Source of the DNA: Bolinopsis microptera
Lineage: Eukaryota > Ctenophora > Tentaculata > Lobata > Bolinopsidae
Direction of reading: 5' to 3'
DNA: 64,000 nucleotides
NCBI RefSeq assembly: GCF_026151205.1
Contig: NC_087079.1
Span: 10,654,635 to 10,718,634, forward strand
Within the stretch, counting starts at the first letter, position 1. The number at the start of each line of letters is the position of its first letter. The notes beneath the pieces are model-generated. The model saw only the letters and a program-made list of their open reading frames with translations. It searched no databases and was not told where the DNA came from. Below are positions 24,001 to 36,100 of the stretch, piece by piece. The position numbers and the translations under genes were made by a program.

Positions 24001-24172
24001 AGGGGTGTCGAGGAAAGAACCTTCTGTTCTGTTTACTGTTATCAGGGTGATTGTAGTGGAATATCAGGGCGTTTATAATCATGTCCTTTACTGCTAAGTA
24101 GGATTTGAGGACTGGTTCGTTGACAACCTCCTTTGCTATGTAACTCTGGGGCAGCAGCGACCATCTTACACA
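18091..24172 (-). CDS. KLHL gene, exons 6-11 (end of BACK and five Kelch blades)
   Basis: Exon 6 begins CVRWSLLPQSYIAKEVV, which completes the BACK motif begun in exon 5 (...YIPDLMQ). Blades follow one per exon: GGKNPTVRDTVESYSAKNNAW, GGFSVTSRLSSVERYDPEKN, GGRDGTSCLATAECYDPETG, YELTCSSCTNTVESYNPELE and GGRNGAQYFNSVERYDPVQD, each ending in a GG/YAVGG-type turn. The last exon ends GGAGG|GTAGGT. Read through, this gives GGG-TAG and a stop at once. Read as a donor it is phase 2, as at exon 9. Tandem repeats crowd these introns (see separate entries). Confidence 0.88.
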
Positions 24173-27100
24173 CTGAGGAAGTAAATTGGGAACATGAGTT
24201 ATTGTAGGATTAATTTATATTGTAGGACTAATTTATTTTGTGGGATTACTTTATATTGTGGGATTACTTTATATTGTGGGATTACTTTATAAGTATAAAG
24301 CAACCAGTTTCAGGGGAGTGATTGAATTTGTTGTGAAAATTTTATTTTAAGAATGATTTCCTCTCTCTGGCAACCTTTTATTATTTTATAATTATTTTAC
24401 TAATGATCAGGGATGTGAACACAGGATAGCTGTACTGTTAGCGAAAAACAAAAACCATTCATAAATTGTAGCGGATAATTAAAGTATTATTCGCATCGGG
24501 GGGGGGGGGGGGGGGGGGGGGGCCAATGGCATAAATGGAGAAAATGGAGAATTACTCATAGGTTTTTCCATTTTCTCCATAGAAATAGTCTCCATTTTAT
24601 GCCATTTTATGCCATTTTATGCCATTTTATGCCATTGAAAACCTGAAAAATTTAGAATTTCGAGAAAAATTATTTTAAAAAAAGATATTTTCGGCCAATA
24701 ATGAACAGAGTATCATGAAACATGGAGAAAAGTGGTTTTCAGAAAAACTTTGAAAAATTTTGACTTAGAACATGTTCGGTCCGAGTCATTTACGATACGT
24801 ACTTCCCGTATCGAGAACTCCCGTATCGAGAGCTCCCGATTCCAAGCTCGTGTTGCAAAGGGGAGGCCTGCCTTCCGAGATCGCATTACCTCGAGTCCAA
24901 AATTGTGTATCGAGGGGAAGGTGTGGACTTCGAAAAAACCGAAAAAATATTTTCGGCAAATAATGAACAGGGTAGCATGAAACGTGGAGAAAAGCGGTTT
25001 TCAGAAAAAATTTGAAAAATGCTGACTTAGAAACAAGAAAATGTTCGGTCCGAGTAATTTTCGATACGTACCTCCCGTATCGAGAGCTCCCGATTCCGAG
25101 CTCGTGTTGCAAAGGGGAGGCCTGCCTTCCGAGATCGCATTACCTCGAGTCCAAAATTGTGTATCGAGGGGAAGGTGTGGACTTCGAAAAACCGATAAAA
25201 TATTTTCGGCCAATAATGAACAGAGTATCATGAAACATGGAGAAAAGTGGTTTTCAGAAAAACTTTGAAAAATGTTGACTTAGAAAATGTTCGGTCCGAG
25301 TCATTTTCGATACGTACCTCCCGTATCGAGAGCTCCCGATTCCGAGCTCGTGTTGCAAAGGGGAGGCCTGCCTTCCGAGATCACATTACCTCGAGTCCAA
25401 AATTGTGTATCGAGGGGAAGGTGTGGACTTCGAAAAACCGAAAAAATATTTTCGGCAAATAATGAACAGAGTAGCATGAAACGTGGAGTAAAGCGGTTTT
25501 CAGAAAAAATTTGAAAAATGTTGACCGAAAAAATATTTTCGGCTTAAAATGAATAAGGTAGAACGAAACGTGGAGAAAAGTGTTCTTCAGAAAAACTTTG
25601 AAAAATTTTGACTTAGAAATTACCCCTCGGTACACAATTTTGGACTCGAGGCTTCCCCCTGGTAATGCGATCTCGGAAGGCAGGCCTCCCCTTTGCAACA
25701 CGAGCTCGGAATCGGGAGCTCTCGATACGAGAGGTACGTATCGAGAATGACTCGGGCCGAAAATTTTCTAAGTCAAAATTTTTCAAAGTTTTTCTAAAAA
25801 CCACTTTTCTCCACGTTTCATGCTACCCTCTTCATTATAAGCCGAAAATATTTTTTTGGTTTTTCGGTTTATCGAAGTCTGCACCTACCCCTCGATACAC
25901 AAATTTGGACTCGAGGCTTCCCCTGGTAATGCGATCTCGGAAGGCAGGCCTCCCCTTTGCAACACGAGCTCGGAATCGGGAGCTCTCGACACGAGAGGTA
26001 GTGGTACGTATCGAGAATGACTCGGGCCGAAAATTTTCTAAGTCAAAATGTTTCAAAGTTTTTCTAAAAACCACTTTTCTCCACGTTTCATGCTACCCTC
26101 TTCATTATAAGCCGAAAATATTTTTTTGGTTTTTCGGTTTATCGAAGTCTGCACCTACCCCTCGATACACAAATTTGGACTCGAGGCTTCCCCCTGGTAA
26201 TGCGATCTCGGAAGGCAGGCCTCCCCTTTGCAGTGCGAGCTTGTTTCGACTGTCGAGGATGTAGGTCTCACTTCTCAGTGCCTATTACTCTCCCCTATTA
26301 CTCACTCCTGCTGTAGCCTGTAGAAATAACTTTACACTAGGCTTGAGTAATTATGAGTTTGCCTGAAGTGTGTCTCTACTAACCTAGTAGAAGCATCTAG
26401 TAGCCTACTATGAGCTTTCATAAGCTTGTTACGCCCCTAGTAAGCGTAAATAAACATGTTAGGATGTCCAATTTAGGTGTTAAATGGTGTTAAAGATGAA
26501 ATTTCGAAGACAAAATTCATGGCATAAAATGGAGAAAATGGAGAATTACTCATGGGTTTTTCCATTTTCTCCATAGAAAAAGTCTCCATTTTATGCCATT
26601 TTATGGCAGTTTATGCCATTTTATGCCATTGGCCCCCCCCCCCCCCCTTCGCATCTAGACAAGTAATGCTGTGAAACACATATTTTGCATTCCAAGGGAT
26701 TTAGCAAAGCACATATAATTAATTAAATAATTAACAAAAATCACTGATACATTGAACAAAACTGAACACAAAGATCTCTTATCATGTAGAATTCTTTAAA
26801 ATTAAAAGGTTTAACAGTCTTATATTCAATTAATTGCCCAAAACACTCTAAGAAGCAGCAATTCTAGAAGAAAATTAATGAGGAGGCTTTTTAGCTCATG
26901 CTAATAAATAATGTGGTTTCTTGATTCTAAAATTGATTTTCAGTTCCGTCAAATTATTGCGATCATGAATATTTTAACTGATTTGAATAAAGGTAGTAGT
27001 AAAAGGGGTAAACATTATGTGACAGTAATTTTCTTGTTCTTTTCTAGAATAAATGAGATTTGTGTACCACGTCGGTCGACGAGTGCGATCTCTCTGTACG

Positions 27101-30100
27101 GGACAGTTTTCTTCATACCCATCCTGCTCTTGGTGAAGGCTCTGACATGATCCAGAATCCAGCCCCTAAAAGTTCTCATCCTCCACAAGTACACAAAAGG
27201 GTTGAGCGCAGCGTTGACGGGTGTCAGCACTCTGTAGCTGATGAGCATGAAGTACCAGATGAAAAAGGGACTCGAGGCACCAGAGAGTCCCTTCACCCAG
27301 ACAAAGAAAATATTGTTCAAAAGTTCTGTGAGAAACATGGGAAGATTACAGACAAGGAAGACAGCAGTGAAGATTGTAATTGTGATGGAAATGCGCCTAA
27401 AGTCGTTGTTACCGTTGGCAGACCCCTTTGCCAGAGAGGTGGTGCTCATGACGAAACTAACAAATACAATAACGGAGAGAAGTATTAGATTGACCAGGTT
27501 GATCATGACAAGGGCCATGTACTGCCAATCGGGCGGATCTACAGAGTTAGTCGTTGTGGATGATGCAATCAGAGGAAAGTAGAAGAACTTGGTAACCCCA
27601 GAACCCATGAACACAATTTCCACAGCAAGTATGTACACAGCATATACCGCACACGCCACGAGAACGGCACGTTTCTTGATAGTGAAGAACGGAGCTAAAA
27701 TTGTGATGGTCCTGGTGACGCTGATAACGAGGACCATGAACTGGGAGAAGCGTAGGGTGAAGTAGAAAGGAACATACCATAACCCACATATCGTGTAGTT
27801 CAGGAAGAATTCCAGGGGTTGCCGACCACTCATGAGGGAACATATCACGGGAAGGGTGAGCACGCACGTGCAGGCGTCCACAGCACTGATTACAGTGTAT
27901 AAAATATCTGGGAAGGAGTCCTTTCTCCTGCCCCAGAAGTAGAGAAGAGAGATGATGTTTCCAGGAATTCCGATAAGAAGACACACGATCAGAAGAATCC
28001 CGATTGTTTTATCCGCTGTATCGTTGAACGTGTGACCTAACTTTTCCTCTAGGAGTGTCACGTTTAACACGTGGTAGCTTTTGTCTTCCATCTTGAAGGT
28101 GTATCAATAACTGTACTGTCCTCTAGGTCACGAGGGATCTTGTAACTGGATTCTTATAACCACCTACATAATTAGGGAGATCAGTGCAACAAGAGGTAAA
28201 AAGGTTGAATCCTTTAAAAAATGCGTTCACAATTTAATTTTCGAAATGCATCTGACAAGATATTAGTCTTTCGGACATTTGAACTAGAAATGGAAATAAG
28301 ACGGAAAGGATAACAAATTAAACAGAATATTAATATCGATTATCGGTCTATAGCCGATAGATGTCTAGGAGAATATAAATTAGCGAGGTCAAAGCGACCA
28401 AAATGCATACTGAAAGGGGACAAAAACAACTAACAAAAACGATTCAGCAAGGATATTGTATATTCTGTCAGGGTTCAACACGCTAGAACTTAATAAAACC
28501 TGTCAGCACATTTTAACGGATAATACCAGATTATAATATGGCCAATTATATAATAAGCCTATCTTTCCACACGAAGGGTTTTAACGTTGAATAAATGAAT
28601 TGAAATTGTGGTTAATTAAAAATAAGTTTGTCTCAGCCACAAGATAATTTCAACTATTGCCACAAATTCTCCGAGATTGGAGCATTTTGATTTTAATGTC
28701 AAAAGTATGGCTGTAGGTCTTTGAGAAAGTACTTAAAATAAAAACTCAACTATTAGCAACAAAAAAGTTTACATCACTGGCTTCGTGACCATTTTACTAG
28801 TTTTAAGGAAACCTAAAATTACGTTCTGAAACAATGGAAATGAAAAAAGTTAAGTATATTGGAGGTAAAACTGACAAAATTCTGACCGTAATTAGTTTTA
28901 ACTCTTAAGAAGGAAACCTAAAATTACGGACCATGACAAAAAGTACTGACAAAATCTAGACCGACGGACCGCAGGAGTTTTTATAATCACACACTATTTC
29001 TTAAAAGGAGAAGCTTTTAGCACTGAACTTTCAAATTTCATTAATAAACGTTCATAATTTCATTATATCATATTCTTATTTGATTTAGGATGAAAGTCGG
29101 ACTAGAGAATCACGTGTTCATTTCATAAACAGCTTGCAACTTAAAAGCGACTACAAAGTCAAAAGCAGGCATTATCATCAAAGCTCAAAGAAACTTCTCG
29201 AAGACAAAGAAGCGATTTGAATACTGCGAATGTTATTTTACTTTTAATTTAAACCTCTACCGTTCGCGTTGGCATGTTCGTGAGAGCTGGATCCTCAAAG
29301 GCACACGTTGTCATGATACTGTGCAAATTTTGAGCGACGTCTAGGCAGAATAAAAGCTAGCTGGCCTGATGATTGGGATGGCATTTAAAGTCAATACCTA
29401 AGATGAGAAGTACGGACTCGTTTAGGGGGAAAAGAACGTACTTGTACGCAACTTTGATAAGTCCGACTCATACGACGTACGATTAAGATAGAATTAATTT
29501 TTTTGTTTTTGAATTATTATCATTGCATCGGGGCCGTTGTAAATGTAATTGTTTGTATAATGTAATATGCCGTTCGCGAACAAATTAAACACACAATTCT
29601 TAGATCAGGCAGGCATTTAAATTTAAAGGTAAAACAAAAATTACTAGACGATTTACTTATTCAAACAGCTTGTTTAAAAGCTGTTTTGAAAATGCTCAAT
29701 ATAAGTCCGTAACTTGCGATTTAGAACTCTTCCATTAATTTCTAGAAGGAGAACTTTTCAGAAGAATTAAAAAGTACGTACGATACGAGTAAATTGAAAA
29801 GTCTGACTCATTCGTACTTCTCATCTTAGGTCAATACCGCTAATATTTACGTAGGAGGAATTCCAAGAGGAGCTGAGGTGTTAGATGAGTTAGCTGAGGT
29901 AACTTTTCCCTACTAGTGCGAAGTTTTATGTTTTTTTCAGGCATCCGAATTGACAAAAATTTGCAGATTTCACCAAAACACCTCTACTATGTGTTTAATT
30001 AAATCATATCGTGAATTGAGCTTAAAGTTTTAAATGGCAAATGCGAGGCGACAAGATGAAATCAAATTAAGTCACAGGGTATCTAAAGACTAAAGACGAA

Positions 30101-33100
30101 CTTAACTAACAAACAAAATGAAAGAATTTACAAATTAAATCGTTTGTGTTGTCATTGAGACACTGCTGTTAGTTCAAACAAAGACTGATTTAAACATGAA
30201 TTTCATCAATCCTTTACTCTCACTTTTTACGAGTGTAAGGAGACATAATATGAAAGAAGTTGGAATTAAAAAATTATATGGGGTGAACTTGGGAATAGTG
30301 ATAATATTTATGATCAACACCACTACAACCTATATTACTCAGCTTTAACGTTACAAATTAGGAGCTCTTAGGGAGGGCGTACGACAGAGTCAGTTTGCGG
30401 ATTTCCCTAGACGTCTGTCTGCATAATACATTTCGTCAATAGGTGAAACTTTTAACACGGAGATATCATGCTGAACTTTGCCCTAGTGCGAAGTTTTATG
30501 TCTTTTTCAGGCATCCGAATTCACCGAAACAGCCTCGAAAACCTGCGAAGTCACTTTTCTGTCCACTAAGGTACATGTCCCTTGACTGTCACCGTTCTTG
30601 TCACTGACCCTTTACTTGCTAATTTTCCCCATACTTTTTCATGTACTTAAATCCCCAAACTAAGATCTAACTGCTGCATGACTGATTACGGCACAACAAA
30701 CTCAAATCGTCGCAATAATCATACCTGACAATTGACATATTATCAAATGAATGACTTTAATTAAACGCATATTTTCGTAGACATGTCTACTAAGTAGTGA
30801 GGGCTAAAAACCCACAGTCGCTCCCATGCGAGACCAGTCATCAGACCAAACAATTCCAAGACAGAATAGACTTCTCAAAATCACCTAATCGTATCAACAA
30901 AGGAAGGACGGAAGAGGATCTGTCTAAAGATGCAAGGCATGCATTCCAGTCATTCCTAAAGAAATTGCTCAAGGCACCACTAAGTACATATTATATTTAT
31001 TTTGCTGAACTGAATGCTATGCTATTAATATGTGCATTGGAGAATGAATGGTTCAATCTCCAGATCCCAGGACCCAGATAATTGCTGATGGGTAATAACT
31101 TAATAATTAATGTCTCATAATTGAGGAAATCGTTATGCAACTATTCAATTTCTAATTACTATCGTAGAGCTTTTAGTTATACCAGTATATCTACTAGTAA
31201 AGAGACAACTATAAAAGTTAACCTACTAGAGGAAATAAACTTGCAATCTGGTAACGCAGCTTGAATTTTCCTGGATATGATCATCCAACTTGAATTTTCC
31301 GTGTTCTATTTCCTCTTTTCCTGCGCAGTCAGAATTAATACGATTATTGCAGAATTATATTACAATTTCCTGTTCATAATATATATATAATATATTTACA
31401 GTCAAACCTTTATATCCCGGTATAGAGAGGTTTGACTGCGTATAATTTGTAAAATAGCTTGAACATGCCCTCGCGATCACACAATCATTACACCAACACA
31501 GTCAGGTGCTAACTGCTAAGCAATTATCATGAGCACATCCTCCTGAGCTTCTTTACTGAATCTAACACTAGATTGTTTGACTTATATCCCACTTCCGACT
31601 AATTTAAATTAAAATGCAGCTAAGTATGACACGTAGTTAAACCAGATCTACCCATAATAGCTCTAATTGTAGTGGATTAGATTATTTTATAAATGGCTTG
31701 GTTCACACGATGTTTCGACAAACTAACAGACAATTTACATCATTAATCTGATCAACAAAACGTGGCTGGACAGTAGAGGAGAATCTTGTCAGTTGTTGGC
31801 TTAATTAATTAATTAGTTAATTAGTTAATCAGTTAATAGCCCACCATAATGTTCGCAACCAAAGTAGATGGATCACAAAACCAATAAAAAGTCCTCAATA
31901 GATATTTCTTTATTTTGAAAACTAATTTACAGTAGCCAACAAGTCAGCTTCAGTAAAAATTTAACATAATAAAACAAAAAGACAATGACGATACATTCGA
32001 TTAGAATTAAACTTTTACTATTTACATGATATAATTGAATCATATTGTTCGACAAGTCTTATCACAATAACTGACTACTGACTACTGAGTTGCTTACTTA
32101 GAGCAAATTTATTTTTTCATGGTCCTGTTTCTTGGTGAGCTCGTTTTAAACTATATTAATTCAGAAAAGAGGACAATGGAAACTTAATTAATTTTTTGGA
32201 GACTAATGGAGACTTAATTAATTTCTTTTTCGTATCATGTTATGGAGTTTCTAATTTAATTGAACAGCAGTCCCAATACAATTACTGTGTAATTACTTAA
32301 TTACTAGAGCAAATTAACCAATTGATATAGTTCATTAAGATAGCAGCCAGGTTCATCTGGCTTGAGCCGGGCTCCAATAAAGTCATGGTCAAGAAAAATT
32401 TGTAATTCTATTATAAATTACAGCTAAGAATTTCATTAAACCTTTGTTTTTTAAATTGACAACTAAATTAAAAATGAACAATAAGAAATTAAAAAATAAC
32501 GAAATAACAAAATAAAAAAGTTACAAAATAACAAAATAACAAAGTAACAAAATAAAAAATAACAAAGTAAGCATTAAAGCATTAAAAACACAAGCATCTC
32601 AAGCTAGTCTGATCACGTAATACTACAAATTGGACTAAACTAGCTTTTTAAAACAATGTCAGAAGGGTAGGGTTGTAATCATTCAGATTATAAAATGATA
32701 TTAATGTCATCATCCTCTAATTGCGTATGACACAAAGCTAAAACAGCCGACAAACTGTATTTTGCCTGAAGATGGTTTGGTTAATAGAAAATAATACCGA
32801 CTAATTGGGAACAAACTAAGCTATAAATAAAAAATAAGAGACAGGAGTTGCCCCACGGTAGTAACGAGCCCGTTTAGTAAAATAAAAAGAGAGAAGTTGG
32901 ATGAAAATATCAACGTAAAACGGGTGAATAGTTATTCTAAGCAGAAACTAATGTCTTTATTTACATTGCATGATCCGACGACCGTTCAATTTGTCCAATA
33001 TCCTTAGTCGAGGATGACTTTTTTGTCATTGTTCACAATAGAAACATTTTTTCATTGTTCAAGAAATTTATTCTTGAAGAGGAAAACAAAGACGAGTTTT

Positions 33101-36100
33101 CTCATTTTTGAGTAGCTTTGTAAAATTGCAATTGTAGCGTATATTGGTCGGGAAATGTCAACTACGAACGACAAAGGTCTGCCGAGGTAAATAAGGCTAA
33201 TAAAGCTCCAAACTTCAAGCTGAAATAAACAAATCATGTTTGATTTAGTAAATTAGGAGAGGCAACAAATGAATATCCAGATACACTAATCACTAATCTC
33301 TGTAATCTCCGAACACCGGAAGGGCAGAGGAATAAACCTTGGGAATTTCAGTCACGTGACAACTAGTAGCCAATCAGATTGAAACAAAGCACCGGTGAGC
33401 CAATCATATTACTGGACTGGAATATTTAGTCATGGACTGCTATAGCGAACATGATTGAAAGTTGGTACTATGCCGCCAAAGTGCCGCGACAGTGCCGCGA
33501 CAGTGCCACGACAGTGCCACAAGAGTTCCTCGAGGGTGCCACGAGAGCTAGAGTGCCGCGACAGTGCCATCGGGATCCGGATGTATGACCGTATTATGTA
33601 CAATACTTAAGGTTACATAATGATACCCAATGATAATACTATATCATTACTTTTCATTCATCTGACATGAAGTGTTGAAGATCTTAATTACTTTTATAAT
33701 AATAATAATAATAACGCTTTATTTGTATACCGCTTAGGCCGTATAAGCGACCAAAGTCCCAAAAATGGGGTTGATACTGGCCAACAAAGCGGTGCAGATA
33801 ATTATAGCTTAGTAGTCCCATTTCTAATCAAAATTCAAATTTATAATAATTGTAGATTGAACTTAAAGTCCTGAGTTTTATATCAACAGGAAGCGATGTA
33901 ACATAACCAATTTATTTATTGTTGCTATGTGGTGGCAAGTCCCCATTCACCGCATAAATAAACGGATTCACTGAAAACACGGAACCAAACAGATAACCGC
34001 AGCCTGCGCCCAGAATGATCACTAATCAAAAATATATTCTATGAGTTTATGTAAGCAAAGGTTGCCTTCTGGGAGCCCCCATGCCTTCCTGCTACGGTTT
34101 TTAGTATGCATACTGATCCCATGAAGCTGTGTGTGAACTAATTTAGCGGGCGTCATTAAGGCGTGAGTGCTGTAAATGATGTAAATGTAGAAATTTTACT
34201 TTAAATGACTTGGACCGCTTTAAAAGGTTCCATAACGCGAATAAAAAACAAGAGGCGAATCATATTATTCAGTCGTTATATTCGGGAGCATCTTTTTATC
34301 AAGCTAGCATCTTACTATATATAAAGCGAGACGATATATATGGATGGATCCGTGCCATTTTACTGACACCACGGCATCAACTTTAACGCCACTTTCCGCA
34401 AAAACCGTAAAAGATATACAACTGAAACTTTTTTGACTGGGTCAAATGCCTTTATGGCCTTCAAATCAGCATAAAAAAATAAAATATTGGCCAAGGAATA
34501 AGAATTTTAGTACCCAAAATTTGGACCCCCAAGTGGTGTCAAAAACGCGAATTAAATAGATATTAATTATTTTAGTCTCTTGAGTCTTGACACCACTTTA
34601 GGGTTAGACGGGTTCCTGCTAGTATACAATAATACATAACTAAATAAAGTAAAATCAAACTTTAAAGTTAAAAGTAAATCTTATGAGCGCACGTGTGAGG
34701 ATATTAACAAAATAATGAAATATAAGTAACTAAATTGCACTTAGTCTAACGTGGGCCCATGAGTCCCATCTCTGGTCAACATATTACCTTATACTATTAT
34801 CTATCCATTATCAAGTTTATTGTAGGTATTCGATACAATTTCTAAGAGCAATCTGATGAATGTTGCTTACTTAAGGCCAGGTATACAATGCTCGTGAAAT
34901 TAAGTTAAACTGCACTTAAATTGACAAATTTGCCCATTCCCTACGGACTGCATAAGCAACGTCGCTATCTATCAAACAGAATTCTACTCCGGATGTTTAG
35001 ACAACCTTTGAGTAACGCAAGGTGTGACAATAGTTACCTAAATTAAAGGAAATTAAAATGACTAAGGAGTGTTAGTCTGAGCGCATTAATAATGGGCGTC
35101 TGGCCCAAATTACGCAGTGATAAAAGGCACTAAGGCAGAGTAAAATTATCAAGACACTTCTTCTTTTTCTGATTGGTAGGCGTCGACAGTAAGCCTTCCT
35201 TACGGTGGCTTTCACAACGCGTCCCCATTCTCCATCTCCTGCTGATGGAGAGAGAGACTCCCAAATTATATACCATAAATATATTAAACATAGATATCGA
35301 CAACAGACTCCGAGAGTCTTGAAGTTGTGTTACCACAGCCCCTGGTGCAACCCCGCCGGGTTAACGACGGAGAGACAGGGACTTCCTGGGACGGTATATA
35401 TCAAGACACACTGATACTGTTATTATACTATGAGGCATAAACAATAAGTAGGAGGAACAGTTAGAAGGTAGAACAATAGAATAACGTCGCGTATGTACCG
35501 AGTAAAGGGGGATGTACCGAGTAAAGACTAAAGATGTTAATACTAAAGTACTAAAGACCAGTAAACCTAAATGATCCTCTGGCAGGTAAACCATCGACAA
35601 TGTCATAAGTTTTGTACAGCCGACCTACTATCGATAATTATCGTTCCAATTAGCCATTATTAAACGGATTATTCCTATCGCACAGTAGAACTAACCCTAG
35701 ACATGTGGCACCTTGATAGTGATCAAGCAAAAAAGCGTTGAGAAAGCGGTTTAACTTTAAATATCACAATACGTGATTTGAAAGAATGTCGTAGTTTTAA
35801 CCAAGGCGTGCAATGAAATGACGTAAAAGTTCAAATTACGCCATTAAAATTAAGGCATATGAGAATAAGGATATTATCATGTCAGTCATATGGGTTATGA
35901 CGTCACAGGTGCAGAGAGCCCGCTTTGAAGCATGAATGGCACATAATGATATAATGATAAATATACCATAATACAGAATGATATATAATATAAAATAGAG
36001 AGTTGCTACTGTTAGGGAAACAATGCAATCATGTAATTTTCTGCATGGTTGGGAATGGGAAATTAGAACAGTCAAAGCCTTGTCAGTTATCATTACGTGA

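Noticed and set aside
23855-24097. Repeated K/N/T-rich ORFs on both strands
   Set aside because: They are read through a 20-bp tandem repeat that lacks stops in several frames; the only real coding here is KLHL exon 6 on the minus strand.
24732-26264. Many similar ORFs of 60-200 codons on both strands
   Set aside because: They repeat with the 250-bp satellite units in both orientations and have no domain, so they are repeat artefacts.
27060-27984. Plus-strand and shifted-frame ORFs over the GPCR
   Set aside because: Shadows of the receptor frame; no motifs of their own.
30797-31081. 94-codon plus-strand ORF in KLHL intron 5
   Set aside because: No recognisable domain, no codon or splice support; kept only as a note.
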